NCBI GenBank assembly: GCA_965243385.1
Contig: CBDEUV010000001.1
Coordinates: 124,001-188,000 of the forward strand
Origin: JANSYA01 sp965243385
GTDB taxonomy: Bacteria; Spirochaetota; Leptospiria; Leptospirales; Leptonemataceae
DNA: 64,000 nt
Reading direction: 5' to 3'
Below, piece after piece: positions 26,117-34,841 of this stretch. The notes beneath the pieces are model-generated. The model made no database searches. It saw only the letters and a program-made list of their open reading frames with translations, and had not been told where the DNA came from. The position numbers and the translations under genes are program-made. Numbering within the stretch: position 1 is the first letter of the stretch; every line of letters starts with the position of its first letter.

Positions 26117-27373
26117 ATGTACCAGCTCAAAAAAATACAAAACTGCATCATTTCAAAAATACTCCGCTTGAAGGCAATGCTGCTGCTTTGTTGTACAACG
26201 ACGGCCGGCTCGATCACGGCCTGCCTGCCTGTTGAGTGCGCATTCGCCGACTCCAGCTGTAATCCATTCGCATCCCTGCTGTATCTTTCACCGGCATGCG
26301 GAAGCCTGAGCTGCAGCCAGATCATTCAGCCTCAGAATGCCGCCGCGGTCCTGACCGAGATCGGGATCCAGGCCTCCCTGGGAAGCCACGGAAGCGCAGT
26401 GGCCGGACTGATCGATTCGGGGCAGATCGGAGGACCGAAGTACTGGGGCGGCGTGCTGTCCCGCGAGGGACTGATTTACGGCATTCCCGCCGCCAACGAC
26501 AACGTGCTTGTCGTGGACCCGAATACGAATACCTCGACGAGCTTTCCCTCCGGTCAGACCGGAACGCTCAAATGGTCGGGAGGCGTTCTGGCCCCGAACG
26601 GGCGAATCTACGGAATACCATGGGAAAACGACAATGTCCTGGTGATCGACCCGGAAACCAATTCCGCGACGAGCTTTCCCTCCGGACAAAGCGGTTCAAC
26701 GAAATGGTCGGGGGGCGTCCTGGCTCCCAACGGGCTGATCTACGGCATACCCTATGACAGTGCCGATGTGCTCGTAATCGATCCAGAAACAAATACGGCC
26801 ACGACCTTTGCTTCCGGCGCTGCCGGCATATCAAAATGGCAGGGCGGGGTCCTGGCTCCCAACGGACGGATCTACGCCATCCCCCGGAACAACGCCAGCG
26901 TGCTCGTCATCGATCCCAATACCAACACGGCGAGCACAATCGCGACCGGCGAGCTGGCGACGGGCAAATGGGCCGGGGGCGTGCTGGCCCCGAACGGCTT
27001 GATCTACGGAGTTCCCGCTTCCAGCGACAGCGTGCTCGTCATCGATCCGAATACGAACACGACCGCGCTCTTCGCCTCCGGCGCGACGGGCCCGGCCAAA
27101 TGGGCCGGCGGAGCCCTGGGCATGGACGGCCTGATCTACGCCATGCCCAGCAACAACAGCAACGTGCTCGTCATCGATCCGAATACAAATACGACCACGA
27201 CGTTTCCATCGGGAGAAGTCGCGGGCAATCGATGGGCCGGCGGCGTTCTCGCTTACAATGGCGCGATCTACGGCATGCCGGTTCAAAGCAATAACGTCCT
27301 GACTGTAGACCCGCAGAGCGACGGAGCGTGGTGCCTTGCGACTACGCGCAGCGCATACTGGAACAAATTCTAG
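26117..27373 (+). CDS. exported seven-repeat beta-propeller protein
   Basis: A 418-aa protein with a hydrophobic N-terminus that could carry a lipid at AGSITAC. The mature part has seven near-identical repeats of about 44 residues with the pattern KWxGGVLAPNGxIYGIP followed by VLVIDPNTNT and a Ser/Thr-rich strand; seven such units fit one complete beta-propeller. The last repeat is degenerate and ends WCLATTRSAYWNKF. A cysteine-rich region (residues 45-75) precedes the propeller. A TTG at 26108 is the first possible start; ATG 26117 is preferred although its ribosome site is weak. The repeats are very similar in DNA too, suggesting recent internal duplication. Function unknown; ligand or surface binding is likely. 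Confidence 0.8.
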   Translation: MYQLKKIQNCIISKILRLKAMLLLCCTTTAGSITACLPVECAFADSSCNPFASLLYLSPACGSLSCSQIIQPQNAAAVLTEIGIQASLGSHGSAVAGLIDSGQIGGPKYWGGVLSREGLIYGIPAANDNVLVVDPNTNTSTSFPSGQTGTLKWSGGVLAPNGRIYGIPWENDNVLVIDPETNSATSFPSGQSGSTKWSGGVLAPNGLIYGIPYDSADVLVIDPETNTATTFASGAAGISKWQGGVLAPNGRIYAIPRNNASVLVIDPNTNTASTIATGELATGKWAGGVLAPNGLIYGVPASSDSVLVIDPNTNTTALFASGATGPAKWAGGALGMDGLIYAMPSNNSNVLVIDPNTNTTTTFPSGEVAGNRWAGGVLAYNGAIYGMPVQSNNVLTVDPQSDGAWCLATTRSAYWNKF

Positions 27374-27414
27374 CTTAATTAAAACAGAACTTACGCCAGC
27401 CGGCGGAGGCATTC

Positions 27415-27597
27415 ATGGAACGATTACAGGTAAAGCTGGGGCAGGCGATGGTAGACTTCGAAACCGCGCTAATGCTTATGGATGATGAAATTCTCGAAGG
27501 CCTGCGAAAGGATGGATTCGAGTCCCCGCAAATTTTCATGGATCGCTACGCCGCGGAACATCGCCGTAAATTCGGAGAAGATTTCGGAAAGAGCTGA
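27415..27597 (+). CDS. 60-aa hypothetical protein
   Basis: A short frame starting 42 bases after the propeller gene with a strong ribosome site (GGCGGAGG before ATG). The product is acidic and helical (VDFETALMLMDDEILEGL) with a C-terminal stretch DRYAAEHRRKFGEDFG that resembles the ends of some small antitoxin-like proteins. No toxin gene is adjacent. Probably real; function unknown. Confidence 0.55.
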   Translation: MERLQVKLGQAMVDFETALMLMDDEILEGLRKDGFESPQIFMDRYAAEHRRKFGEDFGKS

Positions 27598-27768
27598 CGC
27601 GGCCGATTGTCGGATGAGAAAGCTCAGCTATACCTGGGCGACGGCCGATTTCGAAAGCGTCGCAACATTCACGCTGACGCCGAATTGAGATGATTGGAGA
27701 AAAGGGTACGTTTGCGGAACTCTACACCCCGAGGGCGCCTGACAAAGGCGCAGAATACAAGCCCGGCG

Positions 27769-28761
27769 CTACCGGAAGCGAGCGTGCGCCGAGCGCTCAA
27801 GCAGCTCAGAAATTTCGGACATTGCGAAACCCTGGTTGTGTAAAAGCTGAAGCTCATCGCTCAGGCTGGTCCCGAACATAGCCGGATCGTCCGTGTGCAC
27901 GCTCACATTGAGTCCGGCGTCGAACATTTTGCGAATCGGATGAGGAGCGTCCGGCGGAACGATCCCAAGAAGATAATTGCTGGTCGGGCAGACTTCGATC
28001 GGTATCCGGGAGATCGCAAGCTCGCGAACCAGGTCCGGGTCCTCCAGGCATCGGACTCCATGGCCAATTCGTTCGATTCGAAGCGATTCTATCGCCTCGC
28101 GAATGCTCTCGGGACCGGCTGCTTCTCCGGCATGCGCGACGACTCTGAGGCCAGCTCCTCGCGCGGCTGCATAGCTTCGCTCAAACAGGCGCGGAGGAAA
28201 GCCCTGCTCAATGCCACCCAGGCCGATTCCAATCACCAGGTCGCGCTCCAGTCCTGCAATCGCGAAATCGAGCACATCCTGCTGGGTCTCCGGACTATGC
28301 CGGGAAATGTCGGCGATAAAGTACAACTGCCCCCCGTATTTCCGAACCGCCATTTCGCGTCCGTTTTCAATGGCGGACAGCAATTGCGCCGGGGAGAGAT
28401 TGGACAGATGCAGCGAAACAGAGAGGAATGCTTCCGTGTATACTATGTTTTGCGCCAGCTGCTTCTCCATGAACTCCGCGATGATTTTCGCCCAGTCCTC
28501 TTCGGTCTGGATGGCGGAAACGGAAGCGTCGAAGACCGAAATGAAATGCTCGAACCCGCGGAATTCGTACCTGGCGATCCAATCTTCTCGCGATAAAGCC
28601 GGGAGTCGGATCCCATTTTTCTGCGCGATTGACCAGATCAACTCCGGCCCCATTGCGCCTTCAATATGAACGTGCAACTCCGATTTGGGCATTGCCAGAA
28701 TGGCATCAGAGATTTTGCGGCCTGCGCCATCACGCCCGACATATCCAGTCTTTTTATCCAT
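27769..28761 (-). CDS. add: adenosine deaminase family
   Basis: Adenosine deaminase converts (deoxy)adenosine to inosine in purine salvage. The 330-aa protein has the metal-binding HVHIEG (residues 30-35) in place of the usual HxHLxG, the catalytic VAHAGEAAG, the IGHGVR region and the TDDPAMFGTSL segment that binds zinc and positions water. The length is normal. ATG 28761 is chosen over the longer frame from 28836 because CAGGA lies eight bases upstream and the extra residues match nothing. Some members of this family deaminate adenine instead; the substrate is not proven by sequence. It stands alone. Confidence 0.9.
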   Translation of the reverse strand: MDKKTGYVGRDGAGRKISDAILAMPKSELHVHIEGAMGPELIWSIAQKNGIRLPALSREDWIARYEFRGFEHFISVFDASVSAIQTEEDWAKIIAEFMEKQLAQNIVYTEAFLSVSLHLSNLSPAQLLSAIENGREMAVRKYGGQLYFIADISRHSPETQQDVLDFAIAGLERDLVIGIGLGGIEQGFPPRLFERSYAAARGAGLRVVAHAGEAAGPESIREAIESLRIERIGHGVRCLEDPDLVRELAISRIPIEVCPTSNYLLGIVPPDAPHPIRKMFDAGLNVSVHTDDPAMFGTSLSDELQLLHNQGFAMSEISELLERSAHARFR

Positions 28762-28986
28762 ATCCAGATTCCTGACAATGGAGATCGCCTCGCACTTTTC
28801 TGGCCCGTAAAACCGCGAGAAAGTTCCACGATACAAAAGACGATTCCCGACTGCAGAACGCCAAAACGAACGCCTTGTATGTTAAGGCAACAGGGAATAT
28901 TTGGAGTACCTTATTGAATGATGCAGATGGCTACTCGAATTGACTCACTAATTAAGTGCACGAAATCGGGGCTGTTGACTCATTTT

Positions 28987-29763
28987 TTAAAGCATTTTTT
29001 CGGTTCGAATTTCCGTATCACAAATATCGTATTCCATGGATAGATAGCGATTCCCGGAAAATTCTGAAGAAATCAAGTCGCCAATGCGCTTTAGTTTAAG
29101 GGTCTCCGCCTCAAAACCCGAACTTTCAGAGCAGCTCTGTTCGCACATAGTCTGGGCTTCGCCACATTCACCACCCATCATACAGGCCGCTTTGCAATCA
29201 TCCATGCAGGCTGAGTTCACATCATGACTAAACTGAATCGTGAGGGTTCCGGCATCGTCAACGTCCCAGGTTCCGTTTTGTGCAGGCCATTCCGCATCTC
29301 CCATAGCGCCAAGATGAAATCGAGCGGAATCGGCAGTGAGGTCTATCTTCAGCGCACCCTCCTGGATACCCCCGAAGGTAAAGTATGCAGGCGCTTTAAT
29401 AGACTTAAAAGACAGCGAGGACGGACAACCCGAGTCTGATGAAGCTGTCGAAATTTCCGGATGGTTGCTGGCAGACACCAAAAACCCACCGAACACCCAG
29501 CCAGACTGATCTTCATACTGAACCTCAGTCCACTTGCCACGTTTGCCGGCCAGCTCAATCTCTTCGCCGGATGTCGATAGAATCTGGACCGCGCTGCCGT
29601 CTGGGATCGTCGTAATACGATTCGCGCTGGTGTTTGGCTCCGCACGCATTCGGAGGCCGCCGGCTGCGCTAACAGTCGCGGTGCTCGGCGCTTCGCCGCA
29701 CGCGATCATCGAACCAACGAATAGCAATGAAGAAAGTATAGTTAAGCAACGTAACATGATCAT
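28987..29763 (-). CDS. SH3b-domain lipoprotein
   Basis: A 258-aa lipoprotein (lipobox VGSMIAC) with a bacterial SH3 domain at about residues 32-100 (GGLRMRAEPNTSANRITTIP, ending QSGWVFGGFL), a fold that usually binds cell-wall peptides. A beta-rich C-terminal half follows, with a lipocalin-like pattern and a cluster of six cysteines (CMDDCKAACMMGGECGEAQT and following). It stands alone; two in-frame ATGs (29763, 29757) are equally plausible. Confidence 0.85.
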   Translation of the reverse strand: MIMLRCLTILSSLLFVGSMIACGEAPSTATVSAAGGLRMRAEPNTSANRITTIPDGSAVQILSTSGEEIELAGKRGKWTEVQYEDQSGWVFGGFLVSASNHPEISTASSDSGCPSSLSFKSIKAPAYFTFGGIQEGALKIDLTADSARFHLGAMGDAEWPAQNGTWDVDDAGTLTIQFSHDVNSACMDDCKAACMMGGECGEAQTMCEQSCSESSGFEAETLKLKRIGDLISSEFSGNRYLSMEYDICDTEIRTEKML

Positions 29764-29813
29764 GAATTCCTATAAAATATTTTTACGAAAATACTGAAGA
29801 CGAGGGACTAGAG

Positions 29814-31154
29814 TCAAGGTGATTCAGCCTTCACACGGCCTCCCAATTCCCGCCGATCCCACAATTTTTGCAAGTCATTTCGCAGGCGAAACAAGCGTAG
29901 GCGATCCATAAAAGTATTCGCGGCTTTCGTGGTATCGTCTTCGCGCCGCCGCCCTAAAGCGGTATTGCTCACGCGTTTGGGGCGGCACTGACGTTCCTTG
30001 TTCAATTTTTTTCGCGGACGCGGCTTCTTCATCGCGATCAGCTCGTTCTGGAGCCGATCGATCTCCCGGCGCAGCTCAGCCGGGTTCAGAGAGCCGTATA
30101 GGGCCTTTAACTGGCGTTTCTGGCCTCTGATCAGGGGGTTTTGGGAAATCAGCCGCTGTTGGGGCGTCTGGGGTTTGTCGTACTTCCGGTAGGCTTTCGC
30201 TCCGGAGCGCTTCTTCGAGACCAGCATCATGACGGGCTGGAAGAAATTCGAGTACAGATTCAGATTGCGATACAGCTCCGCGAGGATCTCCCCGTGCTGG
30301 ACTTCGTAGCGGAAGTAGCCCACATTGCGGCGGACGATCGTGTTGTTCCGCTGCTCCACGAAACAGGCGTCATTCTTGCGATACGGCCGCGAGCGGGTGA
30401 ACTCAATCTGGTAGCGCCGACAGAAACGCATCACCGCATCGTTCACGAACTCGGATCCGTTGTCCGTGTGCAGACCCAGAATCGGGATGGGGAAGGCCCG
30501 CTTCACGCGATAGATCGCCTTCATCATCTGGAATTCCGTCTTCGAGGAAACCAGCGTCGCGATCGTCCAGCCGGAGGCCACGTCGGTTGCGTTCAGGGTC
30601 CAGAGGTGTCCGCCTTTCACGTCGCCGCCGTTGTGCGCGACGAGATCCATCTGAAGAAATCCCGGCACCACGTTCTTCCATTCGCCGAAGGTCTTAATCG
30701 GGATCTGGCTGAACAGATAGCGGTGCGGGTTCTGCGAAGTGTGCCGCTTGCGCCCGAGGCGATCCCGCGCGCCGGCCAGAAGGCGATCGGCGGTAGCGGC
30801 CGAAATCGCAAGCAGCTTGCGCTTCGTATCGCGCGAAACGGAAATTTCGTCCAGCTTGATTAGCCGTTCGAGTACATCCGGAAGGACAGCGACCAGCCGT
30901 TTGCCGCAGACATAATCCAGCACCGCCCAGACCTTTTCGAGTGCCAGCCGCACATCGGTGTCGTAGACCACACGGCCGGGACGCTTCTTGCGGACAGCCT
31001 TGACCGGCTTGAATTCCCGCAGCGCCCGGGTGGCGTAGCTGCGATTGTATCCGGTCAACTCCACGTATTCATCCAGCAGGAAACTCTTTTGTTTTCGGCC
31101 GGCTTTTCTGCATCGGTCCGCGAACACCTTGGTCAGTGTACGTCGTTCGCTCAT
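29814..31154 (-). CDS. integrase-core (DDE) transposase, ISNCY-like
   Basis: A 446-aa transposase with an N-terminal helix-turn-helix region (ELTGYNRSYATRALREF), a catalytic core with Asp in GFLQMDLVAHNGG, Asp in LHTDNGSEF and Glu in FVEQRNN (the DDE triad), and a basic C-terminal tail. This layout is that of the long integrase-core transposases grouped as ISNCY. ATG 31154 is taken over 31166. The frame looks intact. I could not identify terminal inverted repeats, so the element's borders are open. It adjoins the IS481-like cluster at 31321. Confidence 0.9.
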   Translation of the reverse strand: MSERRTLTKVFADRCRKAGRKQKSFLLDEYVELTGYNRSYATRALREFKPVKAVRKKRPGRVVYDTDVRLALEKVWAVLDYVCGKRLVAVLPDVLERLIKLDEISVSRDTKRKLLAISAATADRLLAGARDRLGRKRHTSQNPHRYLFSQIPIKTFGEWKNVVPGFLQMDLVAHNGGDVKGGHLWTLNATDVASGWTIATLVSSKTEFQMMKAIYRVKRAFPIPILGLHTDNGSEFVNDAVMRFCRRYQIEFTRSRPYRKNDACFVEQRNNTIVRRNVGYFRYEVQHGEILAELYRNLNLYSNFFQPVMMLVSKKRSGAKAYRKYDKPQTPQQRLISQNPLIRGQKRQLKALYGSLNPAELRREIDRLQNELIAMKKPRPRKKLNKERQCRPKRVSNTALGRRREDDTTKAANTFMDRLRLFRLRNDLQKLWDRRELGGRVKAESP

Positions 31155-31274
31155 GTTCAACCTCATTGAATACTCCAGAGGTTCCCATGAGAAAGCCCAT
31201 ATCAGGAGTACATATTTGAATGAGGCAACAGCAATGATTACGAGTACTTTTTATGATGAGGCAAAATGCTACTT

Positions 31275-31301
31275 CCGATAATGATGATTATGTCTTATCG
31301 G
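31275..31301. repeat. inverted repeat between transposase genes
   Basis: Perfect 7-base arms CCGATAA (31275-31281) and TTATCGG (31295-31301) with a 13-base loop. It lies between the ISNCY-like gene and the first IS481-like end, and could be a remnant or a weak terminator without T-run. Confidence 0.4.
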
Positions 31302-31389
31302 GGAGTGGGCGTTTTTGAGTAAACTGGCTGATTGGTAACACTTTAAACCGGGCTGATAGGTTACACCTGGTTCTCGTTGATTATTTGAG

Positions 31390-31435
31390 CGTCCGGGCAC
31401 ATGGGTAACAGATTTATCCAGGCACATGGGTGACA
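31390..31435 (+). repeat. extra pair of IS481-type end motifs
   Basis: Two copies of a CACATGGGTrACA motif in tandem (at 31398-31410 and 31423-31435), oriented like the left end of an IS481-like element but lying between the left ends of the outer and inner elements. They may be left from a third element. Confidence 0.5.
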
Positions 31436-31461
31436 CAGTCTAAATTCAATTTTTTCCGATT

Positions 31462-32780
31462 ATCCAGTGCATGGGTTACACGGCTGTCCAGACACATAGG
31501 TAACACGGTTCAGATCGTAATAATCGGCATGGGATTGCGGTAGCGCAAGACCTTTCCAGTGAAGATGTCCAGTACCCCCAGAGCGGCGGTTCCAAAGTGA
31601 ATTCTGCGGTGACGGTCCGATATGTCTTCCAGACCGACCACTTCGCCTCGCAGCGCTGCAGTTAGATGAACCCGGCATGTAGCGTACAGAATCGTCCCGT
31701 CGTCTCGCACGCGCATCGGTTCGATGTTCGTCTGGTATTCCATCTCGGGAATTCGTTCTGGATATTCGCGCTCCGATCGATAGTACACTTCGCCCGGAAA
31801 TCGATTCTTCAGCGCTTCGTGAGGACGCTCGTGATTGTATTCGTATCGAAACCGGTCGAACGCTTTCTGTTGAGCGTTTACGGAAGATCGCGGCGGCAAC
31901 GCCGTCGCCTGCTTGAGTGTTAGATGCATTCGCTCGTGACGACCATTCTGATGCGGCTTGCCCGGCTCAATTCGCTCCAGACGAATTCCGAGTTTCAACC
32001 ACCAAACTGCGAGCTGCGTGAGTCCACCCAGCCCTCTCGCTGCGAAGGGTGCGCCATTATCCGTTCTGAGTGCCACAGGAAGACCGTATTCGCGAAAAAT
32101 CCGCTCGAACGCCTTCTGAGACTCAGCGACGTTCGTCTTGCGCACAGCGTGACATTCCAGAAGGAATCGGCTGCTCGCATCGCTGATCGTTAATGGATCG
32201 CAGCGTTGACCGTTCCCAACCGTAAACCAGCCTTTGAAATCCGCGCACCAGACGTCGTTCGGATTCTCAGCATGCGCCAGGGGAAATTGTTGGTGGTGCT
32301 TCGGACTGATCCGTCGGCGTTTGCGCTCGCGGACCAGCCCCTCTCGTTTAAGCAAATTGCCAACTGTGCTTGCGCACGGCCACGACTTGATTTTCGGGTA
32401 TCGCCCCTGAAGCGAAGCAAGAAGCTTGCGCGGCCCCCAACTCGGGTGGCTCTTTCGGGCGGATAAAATCAGCTCCGCAACTTTCTTCTGAACGGCATTT
32501 GGGTGATTTTTGGGCGCACGTGATTGGTCTTTTAACGCATCGAGACCGTTTGATTCATAGCGCTCAACGTATTTGTAGCCGGTCTTTCGGCTGATGCCGA
32601 ATTCCCGGCAGAGATCGGACATTGTCCAGTCGCCGGACTTCCAGGCGACTATAAACTTCATTCTCTCTTCGTACACATGAGTCTCCTTCCACGGCATCGG
32701 AATTTCCTCCCGACGCCAGAATCTGAAGTGTTACCCATGTGCCTGGGCTGTTTTGTAACCTATGTGACCGGTCTGGACCT
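31462..32780. mobile_element. inner IS481-like element
   Basis: Both ends carry the same two-motif pattern followed by TTCAG. Left: CCAGTGCATGGGTTACA, then CCAGACACATAGGTAACAC. Right on the minus strand: CCGGTCACATAGGTTACA, then CCAGGCACATGGGTAACAC. It encodes the intact transposase at 31510-32697 and is inserted at the 3' end of the outer element's transposase gene. Exact borders are estimates. Confidence 0.6.
31510..32697 (-). CDS. IS481-family transposase, intact
   Basis: A 395-aa transposase with an N-terminal helix-turn-helix (CREFGISRKTGYKYVERYE), an HPSWGPRKL segment typical of the IS3/IS481 group, and the integrase core: Asp in VWCADFKG, Asp in LRTDNGAPFA, Glu in NGRHERMH. The C-terminal domain ends LRYRNPMPIITI. 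It is a clear paralogue of the transposase at 32564-33949 and presumably active in sequence terms. Confidence 0.92.
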   Translation of the reverse strand: MPWKETHVYEERMKFIVAWKSGDWTMSDLCREFGISRKTGYKYVERYESNGLDALKDQSRAPKNHPNAVQKKVAELILSARKSHPSWGPRKLLASLQGRYPKIKSWPCASTVGNLLKREGLVRERKRRRISPKHHQQFPLAHAENPNDVWCADFKGWFTVGNGQRCDPLTISDASSRFLLECHAVRKTNVAESQKAFERIFREYGLPVALRTDNGAPFAARGLGGLTQLAVWWLKLGIRLERIEPGKPHQNGRHERMHLTLKQATALPPRSSVNAQQKAFDRFRYEYNHERPHEALKNRFPGEVYYRSEREYPERIPEMEYQTNIEPMRVRDDGTILYATCRVHLTAALRGEVVGLEDISDRHRRIHFGTAALGVLDIFTGKVLRYRNPMPIITI

Positions 32781-33949
32781 ATAGTCATGGGATTCTTGTA
32801 TGCAAGCAGTTTTCCGGTGTAGACATCCAGTACGCCCAGGGCTGCTCTTGCGAAGCGTATCCGGCGATGCCGTTCTGAAACTTCTTCCAGAGCCACGTTT
32901 TCTCCGCGCAACGATGGAGCCAGAAACACGCGATGCATTCCGTAGCGGATGTTGCCTTCGTCTGAAACCCTGAAGGTTTCCATGTTCGTCCAGTATTCAA
33001 CCGGCTGAAGCCGTCCAGGAAATTCGCGATTCGACGTCTCGTAGACCGCCGCCGGCGTCTTCAGGTCCAGCGCGTGATGCGGCCGCACTTCGTTGTATTC
33101 TGTGCGAAAATCATCGAATGCTTTTTGCTGCGCCTTCAACGATGATCGCGGCGGCAGCGCCGTGTGTTGCTTCAACGTGAGATGCATTCGCTCATGTCGT
33201 CCGTTCTGATACGGCTTACCCGGCTCGATTCGTTCGAGATGGATGCCGAGTTTCAGCAGCCAGACTGCGAGCGGAGTTAAACCGGCCAGACCGCGCGACG
33301 CGAACGGAGCGCCGTTATCGCTGCGAATCGCGGCTGGCATACCAAACTCACGAAAAACGCGCTCAAAGACCTTCTGAACGTTCACAGAATCCGTTTTTTG
33401 CACCGTCTGACACGCCAGCAGATAGCGACTCACCGCATCGCTAATCGTGAGCGGATCGCAGCGCCGGCCGTTCGCGACGGTGAAGTGGCCTTTGAAGTCG
33501 ATGCACCACAGATCGTTAGGCTTTTCCGCGTACGAAAGCGAATGCAGTTTCACAGGCACTTTTCGCCGTTTTCGGCGCGGCTTGATCAGCCCTTCCCGTT
33601 TCAAAATCTCGCCGACTGTGCTGACAGCCGGCCAGTCCTTCACGCGCGGATAGCGTCCGGCGAGTCTGGCAAGCAAGGTCACCGGCCCCCATGACGGGTG
33701 CTTCCGGCGCTCTTCGATGATCAGCTCGGTGATGAGCGATCGTGTTTTGTTGGGTTGATGATGAGCGGCGTGGGAACGGTCTTTCAGGCCGTCCAGCCCC
33801 TCGGCTTCGTATCGTTCGAGATACTTATAACCGGTCTTTCTGCTGATGCCGAAATCCCGGCAGAGTTCGGTCATATTCCAGCCGCCGGTCTTCCACGTGG
33901 CTATGAATCTGAGTCTTTCTTCCTGCACATTGGTTTCCTTCCAGGGCAT
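32564..33949 (-). CDS. IS481-family transposase with replaced C-terminus
   Basis: A transposase like its neighbour: helix-turn-helix CRDFGISRKTGYKYLERYE, Asp in LWCIDFKG, Asp in IRSDNGAPFA, Glu in NGRHERMH. The natural protein should end shortly after YKNPMTI at about 32785, as the sister protein does. Here the frame runs on into the end of the inner element for about 70 further residues that match nothing in the family, and overlaps the start of the sister gene by 134 bases. The catalytic core is intact, so activity may survive, but the gene has lost its own stop by insertion. Confidence 0.85.
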   Translation of the reverse strand: MPWKETNVQEERLRFIATWKTGGWNMTELCRDFGISRKTGYKYLERYEAEGLDGLKDRSHAAHHQPNKTRSLITELIIEERRKHPSWGPVTLLARLAGRYPRVKDWPAVSTVGEILKREGLIKPRRKRRKVPVKLHSLSYAEKPNDLWCIDFKGHFTVANGRRCDPLTISDAVSRYLLACQTVQKTDSVNVQKVFERVFREFGMPAAIRSDNGAPFASRGLAGLTPLAVWLLKLGIHLERIEPGKPYQNGRHERMHLTLKQHTALPPRSSLKAQQKAFDDFRTEYNEVRPHHALDLKTPAAVYETSNREFPGRLQPVEYWTNMETFRVSDEGNIRYGMHRVFLAPSLRGENVALEEVSERHRRIRFARAALGVLDVYTGKLLAYKNPMTIGPDRSHRLQNSPGTWVTLQILASGGNSDAVEGDSCVRRENEVYSRLEVRRLDNVRSLPGIRHQPKDRLQIR

Positions 33950-34035
33950 CGACTTCCTCCGAAGTCAATGTTGAAATTGTAACCAATCCGCCAGGTGTTA
34001 TTTGTTACCAATCAGGCCGGTTTGTACTTTTTTGT

Positions 34036-34083
34036 CCGGATCACCACATCGGTAACAGGTCTGACTCATCACATGGGTAACAC
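34036..34083 (+). repeat. solo IS481-type end
   Basis: Two further tandem motifs (CACATCGGTAACA at 34045-34057 and CACATGGGTAACAC at 34070-34083), in left-end orientation, lie just right of the outer element with no transposase attached. They are best read as remains of an earlier insertion. Confidence 0.5.
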
Positions 34084-34167
34084 CCGTACCTTCGTGTTTT
34101 AGGATTCAATAATCGGTGTTGGTTCAAAAATTTACAATAATACGCCGCCGAAAACGACTTCTATTGT

Positions 34168-34773
34168 ATGTCCGGCAAGGCTAAACCAGCACCCGTGAGT
34201 CCCGAAGGGCGGATTGCACTCTCGTACCGGCAATTCGGGTCGCACCTCTTGCGGTTCCTGGCGGCACGCCTGGACGACGGCGCCTTCGACGAGGCGGAAG
34301 ATTATCTACAGGATGTCTTTCTCGACGCCATCGCAGCCGGTGTCGACAGTGATGACCGGGATCATCCGTCCGACGATCCGATTACGGATCCCTCAGCCAT
34401 CGAAGATAGCATTGAGGATCTGTCCGCGTGGCTCTTCGCGGTCGCCCGCCGGAAGCTCATCGACCGCTGGCGGCGCAAGTCTCGTCGTTCGCACCTCAGC
34501 CCGGGCGGACAGGATCCGGAGCTCGCGCTTGCATCCATCCCGGGCGATACCGACGTGGAAGCCGAGTTTCTGGGCGCGGACCTTCGCCGGCAGCTGGACC
34601 AGGCGATCGCCGAACTGCCGGCGAAGCAACGCCGGGCTTTCGTGGAACAGGCGATCGAAGGCCGGAGCTTTCAGGCGCTCTCCCGGGAAAGCGGCGAACC
34701 CGTGAACACCTGGATCGCCCGCAAACGCTACGCCCTCGAGTACCTGCGCCGGAGGCTCAAAGATCTTGAATAA
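34168..34773 (+). CDS. ECF-type sigma factor
   Basis: A 201-aa sigma-70-family protein with region 2 (FGSHLLRFLAARL; EDYLQDVFLDAI; DLSAWLFAVARRKLIDRWR, the core-binding and minus-10 region) and region 4 (LPAKQRRAFVEQAIEGRSFQ; NTWIARKRYALEYLRRRL, minus-35 recognition). Regions 1 and 3 are missing, as in ECF factors. An acidic insert (DSDDRDHPSDDP) lies inside region 2. No classical anti-sigma factor follows; instead a small membrane protein starts 68 bases later. It follows the IS cluster, and the insertions may have changed its upstream region. Confidence 0.9.
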   Translation: MSGKAKPAPVSPEGRIALSYRQFGSHLLRFLAARLDDGAFDEAEDYLQDVFLDAIAAGVDSDDRDHPSDDPITDPSAIEDSIEDLSAWLFAVARRKLIDRWRRKSRRSHLSPGGQDPELALASIPGDTDVEAEFLGADLRRQLDQAIAELPAKQRRAFVEQAIEGRSFQALSRESGEPVNTWIARKRYALEYLRRRLKDLE

Positions 34774-34841
34774 GATGAGCGCAACGCTTCGCGCGCGTCG
34801 AGCACGGCGCGGGCGCAATCACACCGAATGGAGAATCGAAA

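Larger units (their letters stand above)
31321..34023. mobile_element. outer IS481-like element, interrupted
   Basis: The ends match each other as inverted repeats: AAACTGGCTGATTGGTAACA at 31321-31340 and, on the minus strand, AAACCGGCCTGATTGGTAACA at 34003-34023. Each end also has a second inner GGTTACA motif and ACCTGG. It encodes the transposase at 32564-33949. A second element sits inside, separating the 3' end of that gene from the left terminus. Confidence 0.6.

Noticed and set aside
26450..27350. Possible CRISPR array because of regular DNA repeats
   Set aside because: The repeats are about 132 bases long and in frame; they encode propeller blades, with no short spacer structure and no cas gene.
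27614..27688. 24-codon frame after the 60-aa ORF
   Set aside because: No ribosome site and too short to support; nothing else argues for it.
31390..34090. Short regular GGTwACA motifs as a CRISPR-like or iteron array
   Set aside because: The motifs sit in pairs at the borders of IS481-like transposase genes and are best explained as transposon ends.
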